Shown one piece after another: positions 46,812 to 58,335 of a stretch of 64,000 nucleotides of DNA (its first letter is position 1; each line of letters starts with the position of its first letter). Where the stretch lies: assembly GCA_012932295.1 (NCBI GenBank), contig JAAONU010000001.1, forward strand, positions 57,819,693 to 57,883,692, in the 5' to 3' direction. Origin of the DNA: Cyclina sinensis (lineage: Eukaryota > Mollusca > Bivalvia > Venerida > Veneridae). The notes under the pieces are model-generated. The model was not told the DNA's origin. It worked only from the letters and a program-made list of their open reading frames with translations, and made no database searches. A program made the translations under genes and the position numbers.

Positions 46812-49800
46812 ACTAGGATGTTACATAATTGTTATAAGCTTTACGTATAACTCTGAACATGTGACTGTTTTTATCTCCTATTGTTACAAAATGTTACTTA
46901 TGTTACGTTGAAAACTCTTTCAGGAGGAAAATATATCAAAAATATACTTGTAAATCGCTTTCGATTGAGTTACGTAGAGGTTACATGGATGTTACATAAT
47001 TGTTTCAGGCATTACGTATAACTCTGAACACGTGACTGTTTATATTTTTTGATGTTACAAAATGTTACTTATGTTACGTTGAAAACTCTTTCAGGGGTAA
47101 AAAATAGCAAATATATACTTGTATTACGCTGAATATTGGGTTACGTAGACATTACATTAGTGTTACATTGTTGTTACAGGCATAACGTGTAGCTCTAGAC
47201 ATGGAACTGTTTTTATTTCTTAATGTTACAAAATGTTACTTATGTTACTTTGAAAACTCTTTCAGGGGTAAAAAATAGCAAATATATACTTGTATTACGC
47301 TGAATATTGGGTTACGTAGACATTACATTAGTGTTACATTGTTGTTACAGGCATAACGTGTAGCTCTGGACATGTAACTGTTTTTATTTCTTAATTTTAC
47401 AAAATGTTACTTATGTTACGTTGAAAACTCTTTCAGGGGCCAAAAATATAGCAAATATATACTTGTATATCGCTGTCGATTGAGTTACGTAGAGATTACA
47501 TCAGTGTTACATTGTTGTTACAAGCATTACGTGTAGCTCTGACATGTAACTTTTTCTATTGCTTAATGTTACAAAATGTTACTTATGTTACGTTGCAAAC
47601 TCTTTCAGGGGCAAAAATATAGCAAATATATACTTGTATTACGCTGAATTTTGAGTTACGTAGAGATTACATTAGTGTTACATTGTTGTTACAGGCATTA
47701 CGTATCCCCCTGAACATGTGATTGTTTTTATTTCTTAATGTTACAAAATGTTACTTATGTTACGTTGAAAACTCTTTCAGGGGCAAAAAAATAGCAAATA
47801 TATACTTGTATTACGCTGAATAGTTGGTAACGTAGAGATTACATTAGTGTTACATTGTTGTTACAGGCATTACGTATCCCCCTGAACATGTGATTGTTTA
47901 TATTTCTTAATGTTACAAAATGTTACTTATGTTACGTTGAAAACTCTTTCAGGGGCAAAAATATAGCAAATATATACATGTATATCGCTGTCGATTGAGT
48001 TACGTAGAGATTAAATAAGTGTTACATTGTTGTTACAGGCATTACGTGTAGCTCTGACATGTAACTGTTTTTATTTCTTAATGTTACAAAATGTTACTTA
48101 TGTTACGTTGAAAACTCTTTCAGGGGCAAAATTATAGCAAATATATACTTGTATATCGCTGTCGATTGAGTTACGTAGAGATTACATCAGTGTTACATTG
48201 TTGTTACAGGCATTACGTGTAGCTCTGACATGTAACTTTTTCTATTTCTTAATGTTACAAAATGTTACTTATTTTACGTTGCAAACTCTTTCAGGGGCAA
48301 AAATATAGCAAATATATACTTGTATTACGCTGAATTTTGGGTTACGTAGAGGTTACATGGATGTTACATTGTTGTTACAGGCATTACGTATCCCCCTGAA
48401 CATGTGATTGTTTTTATTTCTTAATGTTACAAAATGTTACTTATGTTACGTTGAAAACTCTTTCAGGGGCAAAAATATAGCTAATATATACTTGTATATC
48501 GTTGTCGATTAAGTTACGTAGAGATTACATCAGTGTTACATTGTTGTTACAGGCATTACGTGTAGCTCTGACATGTAACTGTTTTTATTTCTTAATGTTA
48601 CAAAATGTTACTTATGTTACGTTGAAAACTCTTTCAGGGGCAAAAAAATAGCAAATATATACTTGTGTTACGCTGAATATAGGGTTACGTAGACATTACA
48701 TTAGTGTTACATTGTTGTTACAGGCATTACGTATCCCCCTGAACATGTGATTGTTTTTATTTCTTAATGTTACAAAATGTTACTTATGTAACGTTGAAGA
48801 CTCGTTCAGGGGCAAAAATATAGCTAATATATACTTGTATTACGCTGAATATTTGGTTACGTAGAGATTACATTAGTGTTACATTGTTGTTACAGGCATT
48901 ACGTATCCCCCTGAACATGTGATTGTTTATATTTCTTAATGTTACAAAATGTTACTAATGTTACGTTGAAACTCTTTCGGGGGCAAAAATATAGCAAATA
49001 TATACTTGTATATCGCTGTCGATTGAGTTACGTAGAGATTACATTAGTGTTACATTGTTGTTACAGGCATTACGTATAACTCTGAACATGCGATTGTTTT
49101 TATTTCTTAATGTTACAAAATGTTACTTATGTTACGTTGAAAACTCTTTCAGGGGCAAAATTATAGCAAATATATACTTGTATATTGCTGTAGATTGAGT
49201 TACGTAGAGATTACATAAGTGTTACATTGTTGTTACAGGCATTACGTATAATTCGGAACTTGTGATTGTTTTTATTTCTTTATGTTACAAAATGTTACTT
49301 ATGTTACGTTGAAAACGCTTTCAGGGGCAAAAATGTAGCAAATATATACTCGCTGTAGATTGCGTTACGTAGAGGTTACATTAGTGTTACATTGTTGTTA
49401 CAGGCATTACGTTTGACTCTTAACTTCTTATTGTTTTTATTTCTTAATGTTACAAAATGTTACTTATGTTACGTTGAAAACTCTTTCAGGGGCAAAAAAT
49501 TGCAAATATATACTTGTATTACGCTGAATATTGGTTTACGTAGAGATTACATTAGTGTTACATTGTTGTTACAGGCATTGCGTATCACCCTGAACATGTG
49601 ATTGTTTTTATTTCTTAATGTTACAAAATGTTACTTATGTTACGTTGAAAACACTTTCAGGGGCAAAAATATTGCAAATATATTCTTGAATATCACTGGA
49701 GTTACGTAGAGATTACAAGAATGTTACATTGTTGTTTCAGGCATTACGTATAACTCTGAACACGTGACTGTTTTTATTTCTTAATGTCAGAAATGTTACT

Positions 49801-49870
49801 TATGTTACGTTGAAAACTCTTTCTTGGGCAAAAATATTGCAAATATATACTTTAGTTACGTGTTGCTTCA
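46812..49870 (-). repeat. 171 bp GTAAC satellite array, reverse arm
   Basis: About 18 tandem monomers, the reverse complement of the 36,425-39,245 family (anchor TTATGTTACGTTGAAAACTC near 46,900, 47,072, 47,244, 47,415, 47,587 and so on to 49,805). Spacing is again 170-172. Units are more uniform than in the forward arm, and many share GCATTACGTATCCCCCTGAA, a variant that is rare in the forward arm. Confidence 0.95.
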
Positions 49871-50039
49871 TCTGTATTACGTTTGTGTTTCCATAGTTAT
49901 ACATTTCCTGAAAATGTGCCGTTTCTAACTTTTTCCAGTTTCCCAATATGTGCCGTTTTCTAACTTTCTCCAGTTTCCCAATATATGTCAATATAAAACA
50001 TCTGCCCGCCAGAATAGTGACAAAATTGACACAAGGGAC

Positions 50040-50830
50040 AAAACCTTTTGTTTTCACAGGGGTCTACTAGACAATGCTTTAGTCTTTCACCAAGTGGTTT
50101 TGTGCAGAAGATGTTGTTGGAAGTAAAAAGCTGACCACAGGAAGGACATCAGGTGATCGCAAAATCTCACCTTGACCCCAGGGACCCAAGAAGCATAATT
50201 TAAACAATCTTGGTAGAGGACCTCTGGCTGATGCTCCATACAAAAATCTTAGTCCTTGGCTTTGTGGTTTCAGACAAGTAGATTTTTTAAGGTTTTTTCT
50301 ATACAAGTCTTTGTTACGTAATGTGACACCCAGGGCAGAGCCGATTTTGACCCAATGGACGTAATTTGAACAAACTTGGTAGGGGACCTCTAGCTAAAGC
50401 TCCATGCAAAATATTTAAGTTCCAGGTCTTGTGATTTCAGACAAGAAGATTGTTTAAAGTTTTCCCTATATATACCTTTGTAAAATCAATTGACATCCTG
50501 GGCAGGGTCCAATTTTGACCCTAAAGGCATAACATGAAAAAACTTGGTACAGGTCCACTAGACAATGATTCACACCAAACCTTAAGGCTCAGGGCTTTGT
50601 ACTTTTTGACTACAAGATTTTTTAAAGTTTTTCTTTCTTGTTGCTATAGCAACCAGAGTTCCGCTTGGAATTAAATTGTTTGAACAACTTTGGTAGAGCT
50701 TTATGCAAAGAATATCCAAGGCAATGTTGGCTTAGTGGCATAAGAGGAGAAGTCACTTAAGGCAAATTATTGACGCACCCTGTACGCTGACATCGGACAA
50801 TCAAGTATCCCAAAAAGCTCACTCTCAACT
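50040..50830 (+). repeat. Dispersed ~180-190 bp repeat, further copy
   Basis: Four diverged units with GACAATGCTT, TTTGTGGTTTCAGACAAG, TTTGACCCAATGGAC-like and CTTGGTAGAGGACCTCT phrases; ends near 50,770 with the GACGCACCCTGTACGCTGAC form of the repeat terminus. Confidence 0.8.
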
Positions 50831-50950
50831 TTTCTAAAATAATTCCGGGTTATAAGACTGATCACTAAATAGTTGAAGAATTAAAAGACTTCTTGGGAAA
50901 AGAAAGAGGTGCAGGATGTTTTAACGTTTAGCTCCAGGATATTTTAATTC

Positions 50951-51168
50951 ACCCGTTTATGCCTAATGGATTATTTTATCCTTGTCAGTTGGACGAGTCT
51001 CAATTTCAGTGATTTCTGGTATAAATTTTCAATTTTATTCTATTTGGGAAAGATGGTCCTTTATGCAAACAATGTAGACCCTGATTAGACACTGCATATT
51101 GCAGCGTCTGATCTGGTTCTACACTATTTGCCTATGTTTACTTTTGTAGACGCTAAGCATTAATGGGT
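50951..51168. mobile_element. 218 bp MITE with internal palindrome
   Basis: Inverted ends ACCCGTTTATGCCTAA and, from the other strand, ACCCATTAATGCTTAG. The centre (51,083-51,131) folds on itself: GTAGACCCTGATTAGACACTGC against GCAGCGTCTGATCTGGTTCTAC. No coding capacity. Resembles an abundant bivalve MITE whose ends read ACCCATTTATGCCTA, from memory of such genomes. Confidence 0.75.
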
Positions 51169-51337
51169 TCAGTTAAATAACAGTCTATTACTCGACGAAA
51201 TATATCAAATATATAGCAAAAATAACAGAAATGAATATAAATGCGGAACCGAACATTTTATGGGAGACCATGAAAAAGTACAATTAGAAATGAAACAGTA
51301 AAACATCCTACACTCAAAAAGAAAGGTGAAATATTAA

Positions 51338-51771
51338 AGAGGCTGTACTCCAGATTTGACATAAAAAAATTTTTCATAAATTATATATTTAGATGCCGTG
51401 AGATTATAACAACATAATATTTTACTTCAAAACTGATTATAAAAGTCAAAATAGAATAAAAAAATATTTTCGCTCCAGCCTGATTTGAACTCTAGACCCT
51501 CATGTTAACAAAAACTATTTCCAACGCTTTTACTGTCACCATCATCGCCGCATGTGATATTACAGATGTTTACTTTAAATCTTATACGATATAGTTATAC
51601 CGTCGCGTTACGGTATAGCACTTTGAAAGGGAAAAAAATCAATTTATAATGTAATTATTTGACTTATTTTTTGTCAGTAGGTTATTTTTTAAGCATTAAT
51701 CATAAATATTACAAGAAATTTATAATACAAGTAAACTTTCTTTTCTTTTTGTCATCTGGAGCACAGCCCCT
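51338..51771. mobile_element. 434 bp MITE with TTAA target duplication
   Basis: Ends read AGAGGCTGTACTCCAGAT and, from the other strand, AGGGGCTGTGCTCCAGAT. TTAA stands directly outside both (51,334-51,337 and 51,772-51,775). No coding capacity. A second, unrelated TTAA-type family in the window. Confidence 0.88.
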
Positions 51772-51775
51772 TTAA

Positions 51776-52434
51776 AGAAAACTCAGTAAATAAATACACG
51801 AAACATTGAAAAAAAAACTAAAACAGCAGCTTAATAATTAATAATAATTGAATTTAAAAAAGGCTATTGGTTTAGAAGTAATAAGGTGTGGTAGAAAATG
51901 AATGAACAGTAAGTTCTTTGCAAATTTGGATTAAAAAACAAACACGGAAAGGAAAACTTATTGCCAATTTCTCCATACAAACGAAGCGACAGTGATTGTA
52001 GGGAATGCAGACTAAAACATTGTGATAGCTGTTTGAATCTTCGTTTAAACCCTTACACTGACCGGTCCAGTGCTAAGGAAATGGCAAATCGAAAAGAATT
52101 TATAAAAGATGAAGCCTTATACTTAAAAAATATACAGTGTAAAAAATGAAAATGTCTAAAATTCATATGTGTCTGATTAAAAAAAGTAAATTCCTGTTGT
52201 GTAAGAACCTTAATCATACTTCTTATCACTTGAGACAGGTATTCCATGATAAGACGGGCATTCCGTGATAAGATAACAAGAAAAAAAACATTCATACACA
52301 GCATCAAGTTGGCGCAAAAAAAATCCGAAGACGTGAACGTGTCGGGTACATGTAATTTTACACATACATTATATTCATATAACAACAGAACTGTTTCTGC
52401 ATTTTTAAAAGACAGATCGTTCTTCTGCCGCCTC
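51776..52434. other. Intergenic, no gene recognised
   Basis: A short Cys-containing frame at 51,961-52,149 starts with TTG and matches nothing I know. Confidence 0.4.
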
Positions 52435-52835
52435 GATAATGAATAGTTACTTAACCAACGCTTTTACCACTGACCTAAAGAATCGATTTCTTGATGTGTT
52501 TGTCAGAGGTTGCAGAGATTTCAGGTCGTTTCCCTACGTCAATGGCTCTATTCGTTTAACTACCATGTAGAAAGTCGATTCGCTGTCCACGTGTTATCGC
52601 TACCCGGATTTCTTTAGATAAATGATATTTTGCAACGATAATTTTAATGTTACTTAATACAAACTATATTTTTAATTAATGATAATTGACATTTTTTAAA
52701 TCAGTGCAAGTTAGTTTTTTATGCAAATTAATACTTTTTAGAACTTAATAATTGTAATCAATGATATGCATGTACTATACGTTCATCAACTTTATCTATA
52801 ATTTATGGAATAGGAAAGAAAATGTTGATCATTAT
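52435..52835 (+). repeat. Duplicated block, copy 1
   Basis: Homologous to 57,930-58,335: shared ACCAACGCT.TTAC.ACTGA, TTTGTC.GAGGTTG, ATGCAAATTAATA.TTTT, ATATGCATGTAC and TGGAATAGGA. Each copy precedes, by about 2.7-3.0 kb, a fucosyltransferase 5' end. Confidence 0.75.
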
Positions 52836-53089
52836 CAAACTATGATATTTTCATTTTCCTACCGATGAAATATTCCATCATTGTTTCAGGTTATTACCTT
52901 GGTTAAATTTCAATAATCATTATTCAGTGAAAAGACATAACAATAAAAAAGGGTCAATCGTCAGTAACTTTAGCTTAAACGTTGGTAATATCAAATATAG
53001 TCGGCACTATAAAGGAGAGTCTAAGAAAATGTCCTTTGACGTCTTCACGGAAAACAACGCTTATAAACAAAAAGAATGACAACAACAAC

Positions 53090-53360
53090 AAAAGCATAAC
53101 TTGCATGGGAAATAAAATTCGAAATTATAATCTTAAATGGAGAATAATATACATAGAAATACTTAAAATAGCATTTTATACAAGCATAAGAAATTTTCAA
53201 CACAAATTAATACCAACAGACTCCTGCTTGTTTAAATGCAAACTGACAAATACACATTTTTGCGATTGTGTAATAGGTATGGAGAAGTTGTTGAATTTTG
53301 TTTTCTTTCTTCTTTGTCAAACTCATCGCATATTGGGACCAATTTACGCGTCATTTTAAA
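53090..53360 (+). pseudogene. LINE ORF2 C-terminal scrap
   Basis: A frame with IRNFQHKLIPTDSCLFKCKL and a Cys/His cluster ending CQTHRILGPIYASF resembles the Cys-rich C-terminal region of L1/Tx1-type ORF2 proteins. Isolated, no other element part recognised around it. Confidence 0.5.
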
Positions 53361-53690
53361 TTCAGAAAAACAAAAATGTCAATAGAGGAATAGAAGATGT
53401 TTACTATAGTTGAAAATATACATGCTGAAAATTTTACGAGAGTAGTAATGAAATGTTATATATTCGAAACCGAATTCGAAAATATACAAGCAGTATCTGT
53501 TTTCAATACAATACTATAGACTAAATCTAATGACAAAACTACGCAATGAAGAAAGAATAGCTCTTTTTAATGTCAGAGTAAAACATCATGAAAAAATAGT
53601 CATATTTAATAAATTACTCGAAAACTAAAATCACATCTAATAGAAAATAGTCTACAACTTCTCGAAAATTCTCAAAAACAATCACGTTTG

Positions 53691-53693
<3 letters not shown>

Positions 53694-53726
<33 letters not shown>

Positions 53727-53757
53727 GTGTGTGTGCGTGTGTGTGCGCGCGTGGGTG
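53694..53757 (+). repeat. (GT)n microsatellite
   Basis: GT tract of about 64 bases with scattered C interruptions. Confidence 0.95.
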
Positions 53758-54082
53758 TATGCGTGACTCGAGAGTGTTAGTATAAGTTTTTATTTTAAAA
53801 AAAAAACTTTGCGTATTACATGCTTTTTATTTTTATTATATAAATGTAAAATTTGTTGCATTTACATAATGTTGTGAAAAATATATGAGAAAAAATGCTA
53901 CGATGCATGTACACAACTGACACTGCTTTGGGTCTTTAGTGGCAGAACAGAAATGTATTTTACTATTTGACTAGCATATTCATTGAAAACATTTCAAAGC
54001 TTACAAAACGAAGTTTGTCCACCGTTCAGTCTTTTCTATATACCTCAAATCGAAGTGAGCAGTCTTCAAATTTCCATTCAGA

Positions 54083-55409
54083 TTATTTCAGATCATTTGC
54101 TGTAAAGCATAAGCCTAGCCAATCACTCACGTTTGAGTAAGTTTTCCTGTGACATTCTATGTCATTAAGTTTGTTACAAACACTACAAAGCGCCTCTCTG
54201 TACGTGAAATCTATATCATACAGTTATATTCATTCTTTCTCTTCAAGTATTTTATGTATTCTTTTTCATTTCAACCGAGCTCGAGAATAAACTTAGCTAA
54301 TGCTTTCACATAGGAAAGTCTGCTGCATTAATAAAAGAACCCTTTGGTAGGTATCGATTATAATCTCCCTTTCCTCGTACAATGTTTATAACATCCAGTT
54401 TATAATAATCAAAGAATTTTTCCGTCACATAGTCATTGCATAATGAATGTTCAAATCCTAAACAGAATTTGTAATTGTTGCTGATAATTTCTGACAGGTC
54501 TGGTGGACCATTCATACCACAACGACCATAAATGTCGACATTAACGTACTGTTTTAGTAATTCAATATACTTTTCTCGTTTAGAAGACGTTTTGCAATGA
54601 CTGACAGCCAAGGTGGCAAACTTTGATTTCTTTCTAAAAATCTCGAAATAGTTTCTTTTTGGAACTATTTCCTTTGTCATGAGCATCCCATATGGATGAA
54701 TATGTCTGAGTCCGTTCTGTAAGTCCAAGACCAGTTAAAGACGTTTTGCCACTCTGGATTCATGAAATATTGTCTAGTAGATTTCACGATTATCAGAGGT
54801 TCCAGTGTAAAGAAAATCCATACTTGATCGGGATTTCGCATGTGCGATTTAACTGGAGGAGTTTTCTCCATACGGTCATCAATTAGAGAAAATACAACAG
54901 CGTCAGTAATTCCGAAAATTTTTCGATTAAGTGTAACACGGCAATTCTTATAGGAACATAGGTCCATGTTGAAATTGCCAAATTCTTTAAACCAAACTGG
55001 TGGATTCCAGAATAAAATTGTTATATTTTTCGTATGCCCAGTACATATTCAAATTCAATTTTTTATCTACGTATGGTGAGTACTGTGAATTGGTACTTTC
55101 TACCTTTACTCTTTTTTCCCATTTTTTCATATCTCTTTCTTTCTGAACCAATCACCATATTTTCTTCATCTTCCTTTGAATATAGTTTTGATCTCTTAAG
55201 TTCTCCATCAGTATAAAAGATGTGTGTATTCATATCTTTCCAGTAAATCGACTGTTTTTGTCCCATTTTCCGGGGTTTGAAGAGACTAGACCATTAGCTG
55301 ACTTAAGAAAATATGAATCGTACATGTAGAAATACACTACACAAACGACTACCACTATCAGAAATGGTATGATGTATCGAAAGCGTAGCCCGATCAACGC
55401 TTTAGACAT
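54083..55409 (-). pseudogene. Alpha-1,3-fucosyltransferase (GT10) pseudogene
   Basis: Type II Golgi-membrane fucosyltransferase, full length but broken. From the ATG at 55,409, preceded by the acceptor-like TTCTGTTACAG: a short cytosolic tail, a membrane anchor at about residues 12-30 (IIPFLIVVVVCVVYF) and a stem. Then the catalytic region: WNPPVWF near 55,010, NVFNWSWTYRTDSDI near 54,730, KYIELLKQYVNVDIYGRCG near 54,530, and the GDP-fucose-binding FCLGFEHSLCNDYVTEKFFD at about 54,470-54,410. The C-terminal REALCSVCNKLND lies near 54,200 and the stop at 54,083-54,085. Frame changes at about 55,235, 55,065, 54,690, 54,306, 54,262 and 54,208 destroy it. GT10 enzymes move fucose from GDP-fucose to N-acetylglucosamine of glycans. 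Confidence 0.85.
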
Positions 55410-56289
55410 TCCTGTAACAGAATAAGAGTCCAGACAGTTTTAAAACCTGAATGCCTAATTATAACATAATAAAAATACTTACTGAAAGAACGAATATATT
55501 TTCAGCCAGATAAGTAACTAGAAAGGAATACAGGCATTAGGCAAAAGATTTTTATCTTAAGAACAAGCAATTTCATGATTGTCTTTAAATCTAAATAATA
55601 TGCATATAACTGAATTTAAAGTGTTTATCATCAAGGGACCACGATAACGTTTCCATACATAGCATTATGCTTCTACATAATTAAAGTTGAATCATTTTGG
55701 TATTACATTAACAATACAGCGTCGACATTTCGTAAAAAGCATAAACCGTTAGCTATTGCACTAGGTGAAATTTAACCATTTTTTATCAAATGTCAAACAA
55801 TCGATCTAATGTTACAAAGGACACCAAGCTTACTACAAATGACCTAGAACGACCAAAGTTGCCTTTAATGTTATATCTTACCTCTTTTTAATACTCTTTA
55901 TTAATGATATTGTTGCTGTTTGTATGTGTGTGCGACTGTGTGTGTTTTTAGGCCCTTTACAGGTAACCCCATTTATTTAGATACTTTTGTATACAGACAC
56001 AAATCTTATTTTTAATCAATTACAAAAATATGATTAAACTGGATAGTTTTTTTCATGAATATGTATATGTACTAATGATACTGTTAATAACATTGATTTT
56101 ATCATACTTACAAAAAAGGATCTGAACTTACGTATATGTTTGTATATTGACAATTATAGTGTTTTGTTTATTACATCACTTTTAAACTGAATGTATATTT
56201 CACTTATGCAATACAATGGGGACTAAATATCAAAGGTTTGTACTTTTTGGAAAACGTAAACAGTTTCCTAATATTATCTTCAGTATTAA
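55410..56289. other. 5' side of the fucosyltransferase, no exon recognised
   Basis: Presumed intron and untranslated leader of the pseudogene; nothing else seen. Confidence 0.4.
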
Positions 56290-57795
56290 CGGAGATAGAT
56301 AGATAGATAGATTTATTCAGGTATAAAAATACATGTCATAAACAAATACAAATTCAATGTCAACATAATTAAATTAATACATGTGAACATCAAAATGCAT
56401 ATGTGATGCCATATATTCAATATCAAGGATAACACAAAAAGAAGGCATGAAGCCGACTTATTTCCATTGTGGTCCTTAGTAATTGATCATATGACACCGG
56501 AAAGGCAAAATTTTCCTAGAATCATATATTGCACATATTAATCATAATGAATCACACTTGCTTATATTACTTATTGCACATAGATCATTGGATCACAATT
56601 TCATAGCACATGTATTATAATTCTAATATCACAGAAAATGAATGACACTGAATAGGTTATAGACATACTGAATGGATTACCATGAACATATAAAATTGAA
56701 GAAAAAAATGTCCATACAATTAAAAATAATTATACAGAAACTGATTGCATAAAATGTTCCTTTACAGATTTTTTAAAACTGTTAAAATTTGTTATGGACC
56801 TAATATGTGATGGTAACCTGTTCCACTCTCGACAGCCATTATATGCAAATGATTTCTTCCCAAAACCTTTAACCCTGGGAATGGAATAACTATTACTGTC
56901 TCTAAAACGAGTTGAATAAGAATGTACCACATTTGCCAATATAAAATGTTCACTTAAATAACTAGGTGCACTATTACTATATATCTTATGGACATGACCA
57001 AGGATAAGGGAATTAACTCTAGAATGTACCGGTAACCAGCCAACTTCCTCAAAATGGGCCCTCCCAACATGAGTACGAGGACTGAGATTAAGTATAAATC
57101 TCACCATCTTATTCTGAGTGGCCTGAAGCCTATTTTTCAATCGCTGACTTAAACCCAAATACCAGGAGGCACAAGCATAATCAAAATGACATTGTATTAA
57201 AGATGAAACCAGAAGCTGTTTAGTATACCTATTTAGAAATGAACTTTTCCTACATAAAAACTTTAATTTTGCATTGGCCTTCTAAATAACCTGGTTGGCA
57301 ATGGACTCACCAGTTAAACTTTGATCCAGATCAGTGCCTAAGTATTTGACTGATTTGGTAGATGATATTGTAGTATCATTACATGCAATATCTAGTTTAT
57401 CACAGGATTTAAGTCTTGGCTTAGACGCAAATAAGATGGACTCCGTCTTTCCAAGATGTAACGAAAGCTTATTATCTACGAGCCACTTACTCACATTGGT
57501 AAGGTCATCAGTAAGCTGAGACGAAATATACTGGATGTTTTTACCTGACACCAGAATGCCCGAGTCATCAGCATAAAGAAGTAATTTATTACGGACCACA
57601 GCCTCCATATCATTAACATATATCAGAAATAGGAGGGGGCCGAGGATTGAACCCTGGGGTACCCCACCGGTGACATTGGCGCTAGAGGAAAGTACACCGG
57701 AGACATTAACTGTTTGTGTCCGGCTAGATAAATAAGATCTAAACCAGTGAATAACATCACTTGAGATACATTGAAATTGTTGATAGTTTTTCATA
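56290..57795 (-). mobile_element. 5'-truncated LINE (CR1/Jockey-like) with ATCT tail
   Basis: Minus-strand frames 57,794-57,282 and 57,158-56,730 encode the second half of a reverse transcriptase: VTGGVPQGSILGPLLFLIYV, the catalytic YADDSGI, and SVKYLGTDLD. The thumb and C-terminal region follow with REWNRLP near the end. A stop codon (57,281-57,283) separates the frames. The 3' end is AATAAATCTATCTATCTATC (56,297-56,325 region), a microsatellite tail typical of such LINEs. Front half missing by usual 5' truncation. Confidence 0.88.
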
Positions 57796-57905
57796 TCTTG
57801 GTGTTAAGTTTTCATATAAGAGAAGTCTTGTTCATGCTATAAAAATTCTCCAAGATCAAATAATAGTAGCTTATTATTTTTATAAGTGTAGAACTGTCAA
57901 TGCAT
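57782..57905 (+). pseudogene. Small LINE RT fragment, opposite strand
   Basis: Reads FSYLGVKFSYKRSLVHAIK and KILQDQ in one plus-strand frame, the post-catalytic region of another LINE's RT, ending in TAG. It abuts the truncated 5' end of the minus-strand LINE. Confidence 0.5.
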
Positions 57906-57929
57906 ATAAATAGACCATCTGTGAGTGTT

Positions 57930-58335
57930 ATCATACTCATGCTGGCCTCGATCATAAAAAAGTTTGCTAAACCAACGCTCTTACAACTGATCTTGTCGCG
58001 TTTGTCGGAGGTTGTATCTATAGATTTCAGGGTTTGTTTCGCTACCCTTACATATTCGCACTTGTCGGTTTCCTACACAGTAGAAAGCCCATTTTTCGAT
58101 TCCCGATTTTTTTAATGAATGATACTTTGCAATAACATAACTACATTTGATTTTTTAATACATTTTCAATTTTTAATATGAATTCACATTTTTTTAAATC
58201 AGAGCAAATAAGTTTTTAATGCAAATTAATATTTTTAGAATTAAAAAGTTTTAATCTTTCATATGCATGTACAATTCGTAAGACAACTTTATCTCTATTT
58301 TGGAATAGGAGACACATTCGAGAAAATGATCTTCT
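57930..58335 (+). repeat. Duplicated block, copy 2
   Basis: Partner of 52,435-52,835; see shared words there. Confidence 0.75.

Noticed and set aside
51470..51545. tRNA-like GATTTGAACTCTAGACC stretch inside the 434 bp MITE
   Set aside because: Resembles a B box in reverse, but no cloverleaf or A box could be seen.
51961..52149. Small Cys-containing frame that could be a zinc finger
   Set aside because: TTG start, no splice context and no recognised family.
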